The notes beneath the pieces were generated by a model, which searched no databases, was not told the origin of the DNA, and saw only the letters and a list, made by a program, of their open reading frames with translations. The position numbers and the translations under genes were made by a program. Below are positions 37,227 to 45,741 of a DNA stretch of 64,000 bases, one piece after another (the first letter of the stretch is position 1; each line of letters begins with the position of its first letter). Source of the stretch: Pseudokordiimonas caeni (lineage in GTDB: Bacteria > Pseudomonadota > Alphaproteobacteria > Sphingomonadales > Kordiimonadaceae); the NCBI RefSeq assembly GCF_026719705.1, contig NZ_JAPPRR010000002.1, positions 187,091 to 251,090 of the forward strand. The letters are read 5' to 3'.

Positions 37227-38220
37227 CCTGCCGCTTCTCTGGGCGCTCCTCATCGCCGCCTCGATCCTCATCTATGTGATCCTTGATGGCTTCGATCTTG
37301 GCATCGGCATCCTTTTCCCCTTTTTGGAAACGGACGAGGACCGCGACACCGCCATGAACAGCGTGGCCCCCGTGTGGGACGGCAACGAGACATGGCTGGT
37401 GCTTGGGGGCGGCGGGCTTTTCGCCACCTTCCCGCTTGCCTATTCGGTGCTGATGCCGGCCCTTTATGTGCCGGTTCTCCTGATGCTCCTCGGCCTCATT
37501 TTCCGGGGCGTGGCGTTCGAGTTCCGCTGGAAAAGCCGCGGCCACCGCAAGGCGTGGGACCATTCCTTCACCATCGGCTCGATGGTTGCCGCCTTCTGCC
37601 AGGGCATCGCGCTTGGCGCCTTTGTGCAGGGGATCGAGGTCGACGGCCGCGCCTATGCCGGCGGCTGGTGGGACTGGCTGACCCCCTTCAGCCTCTTGAC
37701 CGGCCTTGCCCTCGTCATCGGCTATGCGCTTCTCGGCGCCACCTGGCTTGTCATGAAAACCGAAGGCCGGCTGGGGCTCAAAGCCGTGCGCTATGCCCGT
37801 GTCACGATGATCGGCACGGTGATGTTCATCGCGCTCATCAGCCTCGCGACCCTGTCGCTCGATCCTCGTTTCATGGAAATATGGACGGCATGGCCCGCCA
37901 TCCTTTATGTGGCGCCGGTGCCCTTTGCGGTGGCCTTGCTCGCCTTCTATCTCTGGCGGTCGCTCGGCCGGGCGATGGATCACCGGCCGTTTCTGGCCAC
38001 CATCGGGCTTTTCGTCCTGTCCTTCGTCGGGCTCGGCATCAGCCTCTTCCCGTATGTCGTGCCGCTGAATATCACCATCTGGGATGCCGCCGCGCCCGAC
38101 AAAAGCCTCGGCTTCCTGATGGTCGGCACCGCCTTCCTCCTGCCCCTTATCCTTGGCTATACGGGCTATGCCTACTGGGTGTTCCGGGGCAAGATGAAGC
38201 CCGGGGAAGGATATCACTGA
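37219..38220 (+). CDS. cioB: Cytochrome bd-type ubiquinol oxidase subunit II
   Basis: This 333-residue partner subunit has eight to nine membrane helices and the conserved opening LLWALLIAASILIYVILDGFDLGIG, then the VWDGNETWLVLGGGGLFATFPLAY block. It packs against subunit I and lacks haem in most family members. The ATG lies inside the cioA end (8-bp overlap) and the stop shares one base with the DUF2474 start, so all three genes are translationally coupled. Confidence 0.95.
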   Translation: MIDLPLLWALLIAASILIYVILDGFDLGIGILFPFLETDEDRDTAMNSVAPVWDGNETWLVLGGGGLFATFPLAYSVLMPALYVPVLLMLLGLIFRGVAFEFRWKSRGHRKAWDHSFTIGSMVAAFCQGIALGAFVQGIEVDGRAYAGGWWDWLTPFSLLTGLALVIGYALLGATWLVMKTEGRLGLKAVRYARVTMIGTVMFIALISLATLSLDPRFMEIWTAWPAILYVAPVPFAVALLAFYLWRSLGRAMDHRPFLATIGLFVLSFVGLGISLFPYVVPLNITIWDAAAPDKSLGFLMVGTAFLLPLILGYTGYAYWVFRGKMKPGEGYH

Positions 38221-38348
38221 TGGCCGGCGAAAACGGCAACGAGCAAGGCCCGCTCGGCAAACGGCTCCTGTGGTTTGCTGGGCTCTGGCTCGCCAGCGTC
38301 ACCGCCCTCGCCGTCGTCGCCTACGGGATCAGGGCGGTGCTGCTTTAG
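38220..38348 (+). CDS. DUF2474 family small membrane subunit
   Basis: This 42-residue protein begins at ATG 38220, sharing one base with the cioB TGA. It has a charged N-terminus and a single transmembrane helix (about residues 15-40, with WFAGLWLASVTALAVVAYGIR). DUF2474 proteins regularly follow cioAB and are probable accessory subunits comparable with CydX. The stop overlaps the end of the convergent tetR by 4 bp. Confidence 0.85.
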   Translation: MAGENGNEQGPLGKRLLWFAGLWLASVTALAVVAYGIRAVLL

Positions 38349-38926
38349 CCCTTGAGCCGCGCCTTGATGGACGCGCGGGAAGCTGCAAGTACGGCTTCCC
38401 GCTCCGCCCCGTCGCTGATCGACCGGGCCATGGAAAGCGCGCCCACGAGCTCCGACAGGATCGACCGGGCCGCGAGGGCAGCATCCTTGCGGCCCATTTT
38501 TTCGAGGGCCACCGCAATCTTCGCTGAAAGGCGGGTATAACCCGCCGCGAAACTTTCCTTCGCAGCCACATCCAGCCGTGCCACATCGGCCGAAAGGGCG
38601 GGCAGCGGGCAGCCCTGTTCATGGTTCGCCACATGGACCTCGCTCAGGTAGCGGTCAACGAAAAGCGTCAGCCCCTCCTCGGGTTCGTGGCCTTCAAGGC
38701 TGCGTTCCAGAAGGTGGGAGCGCAGGTCGAACATGGTGCTGATCGCAGCCGCCACCAGATCGTCTTTCGAGGCGAAATGGGCATAGAAGCCACCGACCGT
38801 CAGCCCGGCGCTCGCCATGATGCTTTTGATCCCCACATTTTCGGGGCCATGCTCGCGGATCTGCTGCGCGGCTTCCTTGAGGATGGCCTGCCGGGTGCGT
38901 TCCTTGTGATCCTTGTCGTAGCGCAT
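38345..38926 (-). CDS. TetR/AcrR family regulator
   Basis: This 193-residue regulator has an N-terminal TetR HTH (TRQAILKEAAQQIREHGPENVGIKSIMASAGLTVGGFYAHFASKDDLVAAA, about 10-60) and a helical ligand-binding domain. The C-terminal part (Cys in NHEQGCPLPAL) resembles regulators of drug efflux. It lies 44 bp downstream of the EmrB-type gene on the same strand, so it may be co-transcribed. The palindrome at 40621 between emrB and emrA is the best operator candidate. Confidence 0.9.
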   Translation of the reverse strand: MRYDKDHKERTRQAILKEAAQQIREHGPENVGIKSIMASAGLTVGGFYAHFASKDDLVAAAISTMFDLRSHLLERSLEGHEPEEGLTLFVDRYLSEVHVANHEQGCPLPALSADVARLDVAAKESFAAGYTRLSAKIAVALEKMGRKDAALAARSILSELVGALSMARSISDGAEREAVLAASRASIKARLKG

Positions 38927-38970
38927 CGTTTGCTCCTTTCCTGACTATCTAGTCGGTCCTGCGCCCGTCA

Positions 38971-40584
38971 TCAATGCTCGGCAACCGGGGCCTTCGCCGC
39001 CGGCCGGTGCGACCCCGAGAAGGGCACCATCAGAAGGGCAAGGAAGAACATTACCCCCATCACCGCGAAAATCTCGTTGAAAGCAAGGGTCGCGGCCTCG
39101 CGCTGGACCAGTTGCCCGAGCACGCCGGTGGCCATCTGCCCGGCAATCGCCGGGTCATTCACAATGGCGGCCGCATGCGCGGTGAGCGCGGCAGCAGCTT
39201 CACCCGCCGCTGCCGCATTCTGGCCGTTCAGCCCCAGCGCCTCGCCGATCTTCATGGCCTCGATCTTCGTGAAATCATTCAGCCATGTCGTCGTCACCGC
39301 GATGCCGATGGCGCCGCCCAGGTTACGCATCAGGTTGAAAAGCCCCGAGGCATGGCGAAGCTCGGCGCCTGCAAAACCGTCGAGCGCCATATTCACGCTC
39401 GGCACGATACAGAGCATGATCGAAAGCCCGCGCATCAGCTGCGGCACCAGAAGTTCGGCAAAGCCCCATTCGCTGGTCATGCTGCTTGTCAGTTCCATGC
39501 TGAAGGCAAAAAGGACGAGGCCAACCGTGATGATAATGCGCCGGTCGATATGATTGATCAGCCGGGCCGCCAGAATGGTGCTGATCACCTGCGAAATGCC
39601 GACCACGAAAACCGTGGTGCCGATTTCAAGGCTGTCAAACCCGCGGATACGGCCAAGATACAGGGGCACCAGATAGATCGAAGCATAAAGTCCAAAGCCG
39701 ATCACCAGATTGAACACGCAGGCGAAGGCGAAACTGTAGCTTCTGAAGGGCGACAGCTGCACAAGCGGGCTTTTCGAGAAAAAGGCCCGTTCGATGAAGA
39801 AGGAGAATCCCACAATCGCGAGCCACGCGCCGATGGCGATGGTCGTATCGTTGAACCAGTCGTTCTTCGGACCTTCCTCCAGCACATATTCGAGCCCCGC
39901 CAGAAACAGGATCATGGCGACGAGATGCATATAATCGATGCGTTTCAGCATGCCGATATCCGGTCGGTCGATCCGCAGGAGCATCACCACCGCGATGGTG
40001 ACGGCAAGGCCCGGCAGGACATTCACAAAGAATATCCAGCGCCAGTCGGCCAGTTCGGTGATCAGCCCGCCCACCGTAGGGCCAAGCGCCGGCGCAAGCA
40101 CGGATACGATGCCAAGGATGGCCGGGATCATTGCCCGCTCGGTCCCCGTGAATAGCGTGAAGCCGGTTGCGAACACGGTCGGAATCATGGCGCCGCCCGT
40201 GAAGCCCTGCAGGGCGCGAAAGGCGATCATCGATTCGATATTCCAGGCAAACCCGCAAAGGATGCTTGAGAGGGTGAAGAGCGCTGCCGACACCCCGAAC
40301 AGCCAGCGGGTGGACAAGGCCTGCGCCAGAAAGGCGGAGAAGGGAATCATCACGAGCTCCGCCATCAGATAGGAGGTCTGCACCCAGCTGATCTCGTCAG
40401 GGCCGGCAAGCAGCCCTGCCTGAATGTCGTTAACGGACGCTGCGACAATCTGGATATCCAGAAGCGCCATGAACTGGCCAAAGGCCATCACCCCGAAAAT
40501 CAGGAATTTCCGTGACTTGGCCATCGTGGCCGGATCGTCAAGCTGGGCCGCTGTCGTGACCCGGGAGGCGGTTTCGAAGGGCAT
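38971..40584 (-). CDS. DHA2 family efflux MFS permease (EmrB-like)
   Basis: This 537-residue protein has about 14 membrane helices. It starts KFLIFGVMAFGQFMALLDIQIVAASVNDIQAGL and carries the DHA2 motif C region GPTVGGLITELADWRWIFFVN. Family members use the proton gradient to export drugs, partnering a periplasmic adaptor of the EmrA type, which is encoded divergently at 40673. The stretch rich in Ala near residues 440-490 lies in a periplasmic loop. Substrates cannot be predicted. Confidence 0.93.
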   Translation of the reverse strand: MPFETASRVTTAAQLDDPATMAKSRKFLIFGVMAFGQFMALLDIQIVAASVNDIQAGLLAGPDEISWVQTSYLMAELVMIPFSAFLAQALSTRWLFGVSAALFTLSSILCGFAWNIESMIAFRALQGFTGGAMIPTVFATGFTLFTGTERAMIPAILGIVSVLAPALGPTVGGLITELADWRWIFFVNVLPGLAVTIAVVMLLRIDRPDIGMLKRIDYMHLVAMILFLAGLEYVLEEGPKNDWFNDTTIAIGAWLAIVGFSFFIERAFFSKSPLVQLSPFRSYSFAFACVFNLVIGFGLYASIYLVPLYLGRIRGFDSLEIGTTVFVVGISQVISTILAARLINHIDRRIIITVGLVLFAFSMELTSSMTSEWGFAELLVPQLMRGLSIMLCIVPSVNMALDGFAGAELRHASGLFNLMRNLGGAIGIAVTTTWLNDFTKIEAMKIGEALGLNGQNAAAAGEAAAALTAHAAAIVNDPAIAGQMATGVLGQLVQREAATLAFNEIFAVMGVMFFLALLMVPFSGSHRPAAKAPVAEH

Positions 40585-40620
40585 CTGAATTTTCCCTCTT
40601 GTTAAATTACGATAATAATA

Positions 40621-40637
40621 TTATATGCATCATATAA
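40621..40637. promoter_or_regulatory. Palindrome TTATATG-CAT-CATATAA between emrB and emrA
   Basis: Perfect 7-bp arms with a 3-bp centre lie in the 88-bp divergent gap, next to AT-rich sequence suited to promoters. It is the likely operator for the nearby TetR regulator, which would then control both divergent efflux genes. Confidence 0.65.
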
Positions 40638-40672
40638 CAAATGCAAGCCCGACAGCAAAAGGACGAAGCATC

Positions 40673-41779
40673 ATGAGCGAGACGACAGAAATTCCGGCAG
40701 ACGCGCCCGCCCCGAAGAAATCCCGGCGCGGCCTGCTCGCCGCCCTTGCCATGGCAGGCACTGCGCTCGCCGGTGCCGCCTGGATCGCCCTGCCCGGCGC
40801 CTATGAGGCTACTGACGACGCTTATGTGGAGGTGGATGCCAGCCTGATCGCGCCGCGGGTGCGCGGCTTCATCTCGAAAGTACTGGTCGAGGAAAACCGG
40901 CCCGTAAAGGCTGGCGACCCCCTGTTTGAAATCGACCCCGAAGAGTTCGAAGCCCGCCTTGCTGACGCCCGCGCCAATGTTGGCGATGCCATCGCGGTCG
41001 AAGCCGCAGCGCAGGCGGCACTTGCGAGCCTTGACGCCGAAGAGCAGCTCGCTGGCGCCGAAGTAATTGCCACCCGCACCGCCGTCAGGGCCACCGAAGC
41101 CGAGTTTGACCGGGCCAATGCCGAGCATGGCCGCTATGCCAAACTGGTCGCCGCCGGCTGGGCCTCTCACAGCCGCATGGACAGCGCCACCGCCGAAGCC
41201 GTGACCGCCGAACAGAATGTCGCGAAGGCCAAGGCACTTCTGGGTGTTGCGCGCGAAAAGGTCCGCGTGGTGCAAACGAAGCGTGCGAGCCTTGAAGCAG
41301 CGCTGGCCAAGGCGCAGGCGCAAGTGAAGAAGGCCGAAGCCGCCGTCGATCTCGCCCGGCAGGATCTGGATCACACCGTGATCTATGCCCCCGCTGACGG
41401 CGTTGCCGCCAACCGTCACGGCAATATCGGCGATTATGTGCAACCGGGCTCCCGGCTCCTCACCGTCGTGCCGGTCAGGGAAAGCTATGTCACCGCCTAT
41501 TTCAAGGAAACCCAGATCGAGCGGATGAAGCCCGGACAGAAGGTGGAAATCGAAATCGACGCCCTGAGCGGCACCCCCATCGAAGGCTATGTCGACAGCC
41601 TCGCGCCGGGCTCAGGCTCGCAGTTCGCGCTGCTGCCGTTCGAGCCGGGCTCGGGCAATTTCACCAAGATTGTCCAGCGCATCCCGGTGCGTATCCGCTT
41701 TGCATCCGCCGAGACAATAGACAGCCGCAATATCCGCCCCGGCCTTTCGGCCAATGTTGAAGTTCATGTTGCCAAGTAA
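40673..41779 (+). CDS. HlyD family periplasmic adaptor (EmrA-like)
   Basis: This 368-residue membrane-fusion protein has one N-terminal membrane anchor (about 20-40), a barrel-sandwich half (DAYVEVDASLIAPRVRGFISKVLVEENRPVKAGDPLFEID), a long Ala/Glu/Lys-rich coiled-coil hairpin (about 110-225) and the second lipoyl half (LDHTVIYAPADGVAANRHGNIGDYVQPG). It links the EmrB-type permease to an outer-membrane channel. ATG 40673 follows GGACGA; an in-frame ATG at 40625 would lie in the operator. An SDR gene follows 55 bp later. Confidence 0.93.
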   Translation: MSETTEIPADAPAPKKSRRGLLAALAMAGTALAGAAWIALPGAYEATDDAYVEVDASLIAPRVRGFISKVLVEENRPVKAGDPLFEIDPEEFEARLADARANVGDAIAVEAAAQAALASLDAEEQLAGAEVIATRTAVRATEAEFDRANAEHGRYAKLVAAGWASHSRMDSATAEAVTAEQNVAKAKALLGVAREKVRVVQTKRASLEAALAKAQAQVKKAEAAVDLARQDLDHTVIYAPADGVAANRHGNIGDYVQPGSRLLTVVPVRESYVTAYFKETQIERMKPGQKVEIEIDALSGTPIEGYVDSLAPGSGSQFALLPFEPGSGNFTKIVQRIPVRIRFASAETIDSRNIRPGLSANVEVHVAK

Positions 41780-41834
41780 ACCCTGAACCCCGAACCGGAC
41801 CAACCTCCCCAAACCAGAAAATGGAGACAGCGAA

Positions 41835-42620
41835 ATGACCCGTCAAACATCCCTCATCACCGGTGCCTCGTCCGGCATCGGCAAGACCTACGCAGAACGC
41901 CTTGCCCGCCGCGGCGAAGACCTGATCCTGGTGGCCCGTAACAAGGAACGCCTCGAGGCACTCGCCGCTGAACTGACCGCCGAGACCGGTGTTTCGGTAT
42001 CGGTGGTCGTGGCCGACCTCACCCGCACCGACGATGTGAAAAAGGTGGCGGACCTGTTGCTTGCCGACGCCAGCATCACCACGCTTGTGAACAATGCCGG
42101 TATCGCCGGCGGCGGCCCCGTCCATGCGGCCAACCCCGACCAGCTCGACACCCTTGTCGACCTGAACATCAAGGCGCTGACCCGCCTTTCGGCTGCAGCC
42201 GCCCGCGCCTTCGCCGCCCGTGGCCATGGCCGGATCATCAATATCGGGTCGGTCACCGCTTTCATGCAGGAAGTATTCGAGCCCACTTATCTCGCTACCA
42301 AATCCTATGTCCTGTCCTTTACGCAGGCGCTGCAGGTGGAGCTGAAAGACAAGGGCGTGACCGTCCAGGCCGTTCTGCCGGGTGTGACCCGTACCGAAAT
42401 CTGGGAACGTGCCGGCCACGATCTGGCTGACATCCCGGCCCATATGGTGATGGAAGTTGGCGACATGGTCGATGCGTCGCTTGCCGGACTTGACGCGGGC
42501 GAGATCGTCACCATCCCGTCGCTGCCGGACCCCGCTGATTTCGAAGCTTACGAGACCGCCCGCCGCGCCCTGCAGCCCAATCTTTCACATATGAAACCCG
42601 CACCGCGCTACGGACTTTGA
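41835..42620 (+). CDS. SDR family oxidoreductase
   Basis: This 261-residue classical short-chain dehydrogenase has the cofactor motif TGASSGIG, the NNAG motif and catalytic Ser and Y-L-A-T-K (YxxxK). Absence of an acidic residue directly after the second strand and the presence of RNKERLEAL suggest NADP(H). The substrate is unknown. It lies downstream of emrA on the same strand with its own AGACAGCG ribosome-binding site, and may be part of the efflux operon. A 13-bp-stem terminator follows. Confidence 0.88.
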   Translation: MTRQTSLITGASSGIGKTYAERLARRGEDLILVARNKERLEALAAELTAETGVSVSVVVADLTRTDDVKKVADLLLADASITTLVNNAGIAGGGPVHAANPDQLDTLVDLNIKALTRLSAAAARAFAARGHGRIINIGSVTAFMQEVFEPTYLATKSYVLSFTQALQVELKDKGVTVQAVLPGVTRTEIWERAGHDLADIPAHMVMEVGDMVDASLAGLDAGEIVTIPSLPDPADFEAYETARRALQPNLSHMKPAPRYGL

Positions 42621-42719
42621 CCTGACCCACCCGACGTTCCAAGTACCCGGTTCCGAGTATCTGCGGCCGCCTCCCCTTCTGCATTGGCCGCAGTCTTCCC
42701 TGGGTGGGCCTGTGGCCAG

Positions 42720-42758
42720 GTGAACGGGGCAGCACATATCCGTGCTGCCCCGTTTGCG
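42720..42758. terminator. Bidirectional terminator between SDR and quinone oxidoreductase genes
   Basis: A perfect 13-bp stem (AACGGGGCAGCAC with GTGCTGCCCCGTT, 42723-42754) with a 6-nt loop serves the two convergent genes; T-rich tails occur on both sides. Confidence 0.85.
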
Positions 42759-42764
42759 TTTCTA

Positions 42765-43766
42765 TCACTCGATTGCCACAGCAATCTTGCCAACAGCCGC
42801 GCCATTCAGCATCGCTTCATGGGCCAATGCCACCGTATCAAGCGTGTAGAGATGCGGATCGAGACGGGGAAGCAGCTTGCCGGTCTCGACAAGGGCCGCG
42901 ACCCGCCTAAGGATTTCGCCGTGCGCCGACCCGCCTTCGCCAGTCAGCAGAGGAGCCAACGTGAACACGCCGGAATAGGTGGCCGCCTTGAACGAAAGGG
43001 GTGCCAGCGCATGGCTTCCCCAACCGAGGCTGCTTGCGACATGGCCGAACTTTTTGACGGCCTTGAAGGCGTCGTCAAGGATAGCGCCACCGCCCGTGTC
43101 ATAAACAAGGTCAAACCCTGCCCCGCCGGTCAGCCGGGCGACATATTCGTCAACTGTTTCAGCGGCATAATCGATCGGCGTGGCGCCGATGCTACGCAGA
43201 TAATGGGTCTTGTTGGCACCGGCGGTGGCATAGACATCGGCACTGAAAGCGCGGCCAATCTGGACGGCCATATGACCGACCCCGCCGGCGCCGCCTTGTA
43301 CAAGGAGCGTCTGTCCGGCCTGCACTTTCATGCGGTCCACCAGCCCTTCCCAGGCCGTGATGGCAACAAGCGGCATCACGGCAGCTTCACGCATGGTCAG
43401 GTTGGCCGGCTTCAGGGCCAGAAGCCGGGCATCCGCGGCTACATACTCGGCGAGCGTTCCCTGATGGCCGCCAACGCCGCCCACCATGCCGTAAACCTCG
43501 TCTCCGGGCCGGAAGGCGGTTACACCTGCGCCAACGGCTTCAACAACGCCCGCCATATCAAGGCCAAGGATCGCCGGCAGCGGTTGACGAGCATGGGCCG
43601 CAGCAGCGGCACGGATCTTGGCGTCCAGCGGATTGATTCCGCTTGCCTTGATGCGCACCAGCACTTGACCGGGGCCGGCAACAGGGCGCGGGATATCCAA
43701 AAGGCGGAAAGGCCCGTCCTGCGTCTCGACAAGGGCGGCTTTCATGGTTTGTATTCTGGCAGTCAT
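42765..43766 (-). CDS. Zinc-independent alcohol dehydrogenase/quinone oxidoreductase (MDR) family
   Basis: This 333-residue medium-chain dehydrogenase starts MKAALVETQDGPFRLLDIPRPVAGPGQVLVRIKASGINPLD and has the Rossmann motif in LLVQGGAGGVGHMAVQIGR. Zinc-binding cysteines of alcohol dehydrogenases are absent, so it is a quinone-oxidoreductase type using NADPH. ATG 43766 has GAAGGAG ahead; a longer frame to 44015 runs through the promoter into the divergent lysR and is not used. It is probably the target of that LysR. Confidence 0.9.
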   Translation of the reverse strand: MTARIQTMKAALVETQDGPFRLLDIPRPVAGPGQVLVRIKASGINPLDAKIRAAAAAHARQPLPAILGLDMAGVVEAVGAGVTAFRPGDEVYGMVGGVGGHQGTLAEYVAADARLLALKPANLTMREAAVMPLVAITAWEGLVDRMKVQAGQTLLVQGGAGGVGHMAVQIGRAFSADVYATAGANKTHYLRSIGATPIDYAAETVDEYVARLTGGAGFDLVYDTGGGAILDDAFKAVKKFGHVASSLGWGSHALAPLSFKAATYSGVFTLAPLLTGEGGSAHGEILRRVAALVETGKLLPRLDPHLYTLDTVALAHEAMLNGAAVGKIAVAIE

Positions 43767-43821
43767 GGCATTCACTCCTTCAGCAGTGTTTCGAATGCAT
43801 GAAGGGTGCGCTCTATATTGA

Positions 43822-43870
43822 TGCATGAAAATTATATAGACTGCATGAAAATCATGCATAAATGCATGAC
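43822..43870. promoter_or_regulatory. Three phased TGCATGA repeats, probable LysR binding region
   Basis: TGCATGAAAAT occurs at 43822 and 43842, and TGCATGACA at 43863: spacings of 20 and 21 bp, two helical turns. An inverted CATGCAT-AA-ATGCATG overlaps the last two copies. The region sits between the divergent oxidoreductase and lysR genes. Confidence 0.65.
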
Positions 43871-43887
43871 ATGCCGTGGAGCACATC

Positions 43888-44739
43888 ATGGACTGGAGCG
43901 ATCTTCCCATTTTTCTGGCCATCGCGCGCGAAGGCACACTCGGCGCGGCGGCCCGCAAGGTGGGACAAACCCAGCCGACGATGGGTCGGCGCCTCCGCGC
44001 GCTGGAGGAAGCCACCGGCGCGACACTCTTTCAGCGCACAAAAGACGGCTTCGTGCTCACCGACGAGGGCGAAACGCTTTATGCCCACGCGGTCAGGATG
44101 GAGGAAGAGGCCTACGCCCTTCGCCGCGAACTCTCAGCCAGTGATGGCGGGCTGGACGGAATGCTACGGCTATCCTGTTCGGACTGGTTCGGCGTCAGCC
44201 TTCTTTCCCCGGTGATTGCCGATTACAAGCGACAGCACCCGAACGTCGTTGTGGAACTGCTGACCGATCCGCGGCTCTACAGCCTGTCCCGGCGTGAGGC
44301 TGACCTTGTGATGCGGATCACCCCCTTCGACGAGCCCGAAGTGATCTCCCGCCGCCTGATGAGCATAAGCTATGGCGTTTATGCAACTCCCGGCCGCTGG
44401 CAGGTGGTAACCGCAGGCGATGGCACTGGCTGCCCGCTTGTGGTGATGGACACAGCCTTTGGGGGAATGCCGGATGTTGCCTGGATCGAACGTATGCTGC
44501 CGAACGCAACAATCGCCGCCCGCAGCAACAACAGGGAGGTGCAGGCCCGCCTCTGCGCGCTTGGCACCGGCATTGCCGTGTTGCCACGCCCGCTTGGCGA
44601 CGTGACACCGGGCATTGAGTTGCTCGATCTCGGCGAAGCGCCGCCCTCCCGTGATACCTGGATCGGCTATCACCGGGACCTGAAGCGCCTGCCGAGATTG
44701 CGGGCCATGGTCGACCTGATCGTCAGCCAGTTGGCCTAG
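43888..44739 (+). CDS. LysR family transcriptional regulator
   Basis: This 283-residue regulator has an N-terminal winged HTH (DLPIFLAIAREGTLGAAARKVGQTQPTMGRRLRALEEATGATLFQR) and a periplasmic-binding-like effector domain. ATG 43888 follows GTGGAG. It is divergent from the quinone-oxidoreductase-like gene, and three phased TGCATGA repeats fill the shared control region. The inducer is unknown. It ends 10 bp from the convergent aldo-keto reductase. Confidence 0.92.
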   Translation: MDWSDLPIFLAIAREGTLGAAARKVGQTQPTMGRRLRALEEATGATLFQRTKDGFVLTDEGETLYAHAVRMEEEAYALRRELSASDGGLDGMLRLSCSDWFGVSLLSPVIADYKRQHPNVVVELLTDPRLYSLSRREADLVMRITPFDEPEVISRRLMSISYGVYATPGRWQVVTAGDGTGCPLVVMDTAFGGMPDVAWIERMLPNATIAARSNNREVQARLCALGTGIAVLPRPLGDVTPGIELLDLGEAPPSRDTWIGYHRDLKRLPRLRAMVDLIVSQLA

Positions 44740-44749
44740 CCAGCCGCCC

Positions 44750-45586
44750 TCAGACCATCGGGTCCCATTCAGGGCGCAGGTCGTGCGGGTCATTCATGCG
44801 GCCATTGGCGCGGGCAAGGCTGTGGATGGCCTTCATCTCTTCTGCCGTCAGTTCGAAATCATAGATAGCAAGGTTTTCAGCGGCGCGGCTTTCGCTCACG
44901 GTTTTCGACAGCGTGATCACGTCATCCTGTTGCACCAGCCAGCGCAGCGCCACCTGGGCTGCCGACTTGCCGTGGCGCGCGCCGATCTCCTTGAGGAGCG
45001 GATCCTTCACCACCGTGCCATCGGCCATGCCATAATAGGAGGTCACGGACGAACCGATGCCGCGTGCCGCCGCAATCACCCGAGTCTGGTCCAGATAGGG
45101 ATGATATTCCACCTGGTTGGTCACAAGGGGTGCGTTCGACATCGCATGGGCTTCCCTCAGTAGCGCCGCGTTATAATTGCTGACGCCGATATGGCGCACC
45201 TTGCCGGCCTTCGCGACTTCGTTGAGAGAGCCGATCTGGTCGGCCATCGGCACTTCATCGATCTTCGGCCAGTGCAGTAGCAGGAGGTCGACATAATCCG
45301 TCTTCAGCTTGGCCAGGCTTTCATCCACCGAGCGGAGAAAATCGTCGTGCCGGAAATTGGTGACCCATACCTTGGTCGTGAGGAAGATGTCGCCGCGCGG
45401 CACGCCGGACGAGGCGATCGCCTCGCCGGTTTCGGTCTCGTTGCGGTATATCTGCGCCGTATCGATATGCCGGTACCCGAGCGACAACACATGCGGCACG
45501 ATGCGCAGCACATCGGGGCCCGGAATCCGGTAGGTGCCAAACCCGAGCGCCGGGATCGCCGCGCCGTTAGCGTTAACAATTTTCAT
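44750..45586 (-). CDS. Aldo/keto reductase
   Basis: This 278-residue TIM-barrel NADPH reductase shows the family blocks GFGTYRIPG, GYRHIDTAQIYRNE (catalytic D and Y), TTKVW (catalytic K) and LLLHWP (H). The C-terminal TLSKTVSESRAAENLAIYDFEL fits the 2,5-diketo-gluconate reductase group. The substrate is probably a small aldehyde or ketone. It is preceded by a free 155-bp region that contains the terminator of the upstream SDR gene. Confidence 0.92.
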   Translation of the reverse strand: MKIVNANGAAIPALGFGTYRIPGPDVLRIVPHVLSLGYRHIDTAQIYRNETETGEAIASSGVPRGDIFLTTKVWVTNFRHDDFLRSVDESLAKLKTDYVDLLLLHWPKIDEVPMADQIGSLNEVAKAGKVRHIGVSNYNAALLREAHAMSNAPLVTNQVEYHPYLDQTRVIAAARGIGSSVTSYYGMADGTVVKDPLLKEIGARHGKSAAQVALRWLVQQDDVITLSKTVSESRAAENLAIYDFELTAEEMKAIHSLARANGRMNDPHDLRPEWDPMV

Positions 45587-45683
45587 CGTACCGATCTCCC
45601 ATCACGTGTCTTCAGGCATGCTTCCCGCTTACCCCTTCCCGGCCATGTTTGTCGACCACTATCCCGTCCCTTGGGGAACCACA

Positions 45684-45725
45684 AGAAAACGTCGGGCAGT
45701 GCAACCACCACCCGACGTTTCTGCT
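45684..45725 (-). terminator. Intrinsic terminator after SDR gene (45742-46524)
   Basis: A perfect 9-bp stem (AACGTCGGG, 45688-45696, with CCCGACGTT, 45711-45719) and 14-nt loop is followed on the minus strand by TTCTTG. It could act in both directions. Confidence 0.75.
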
Positions 45726-45741
45726 GGCTGACAAGTGAATG

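Noticed and set aside
43771-44015. N-terminal extension of the quinone oxidoreductase-like gene
   Set aside because: It runs antisense through the lysR start and the repeat array; the enzyme has a supported start at 43766.
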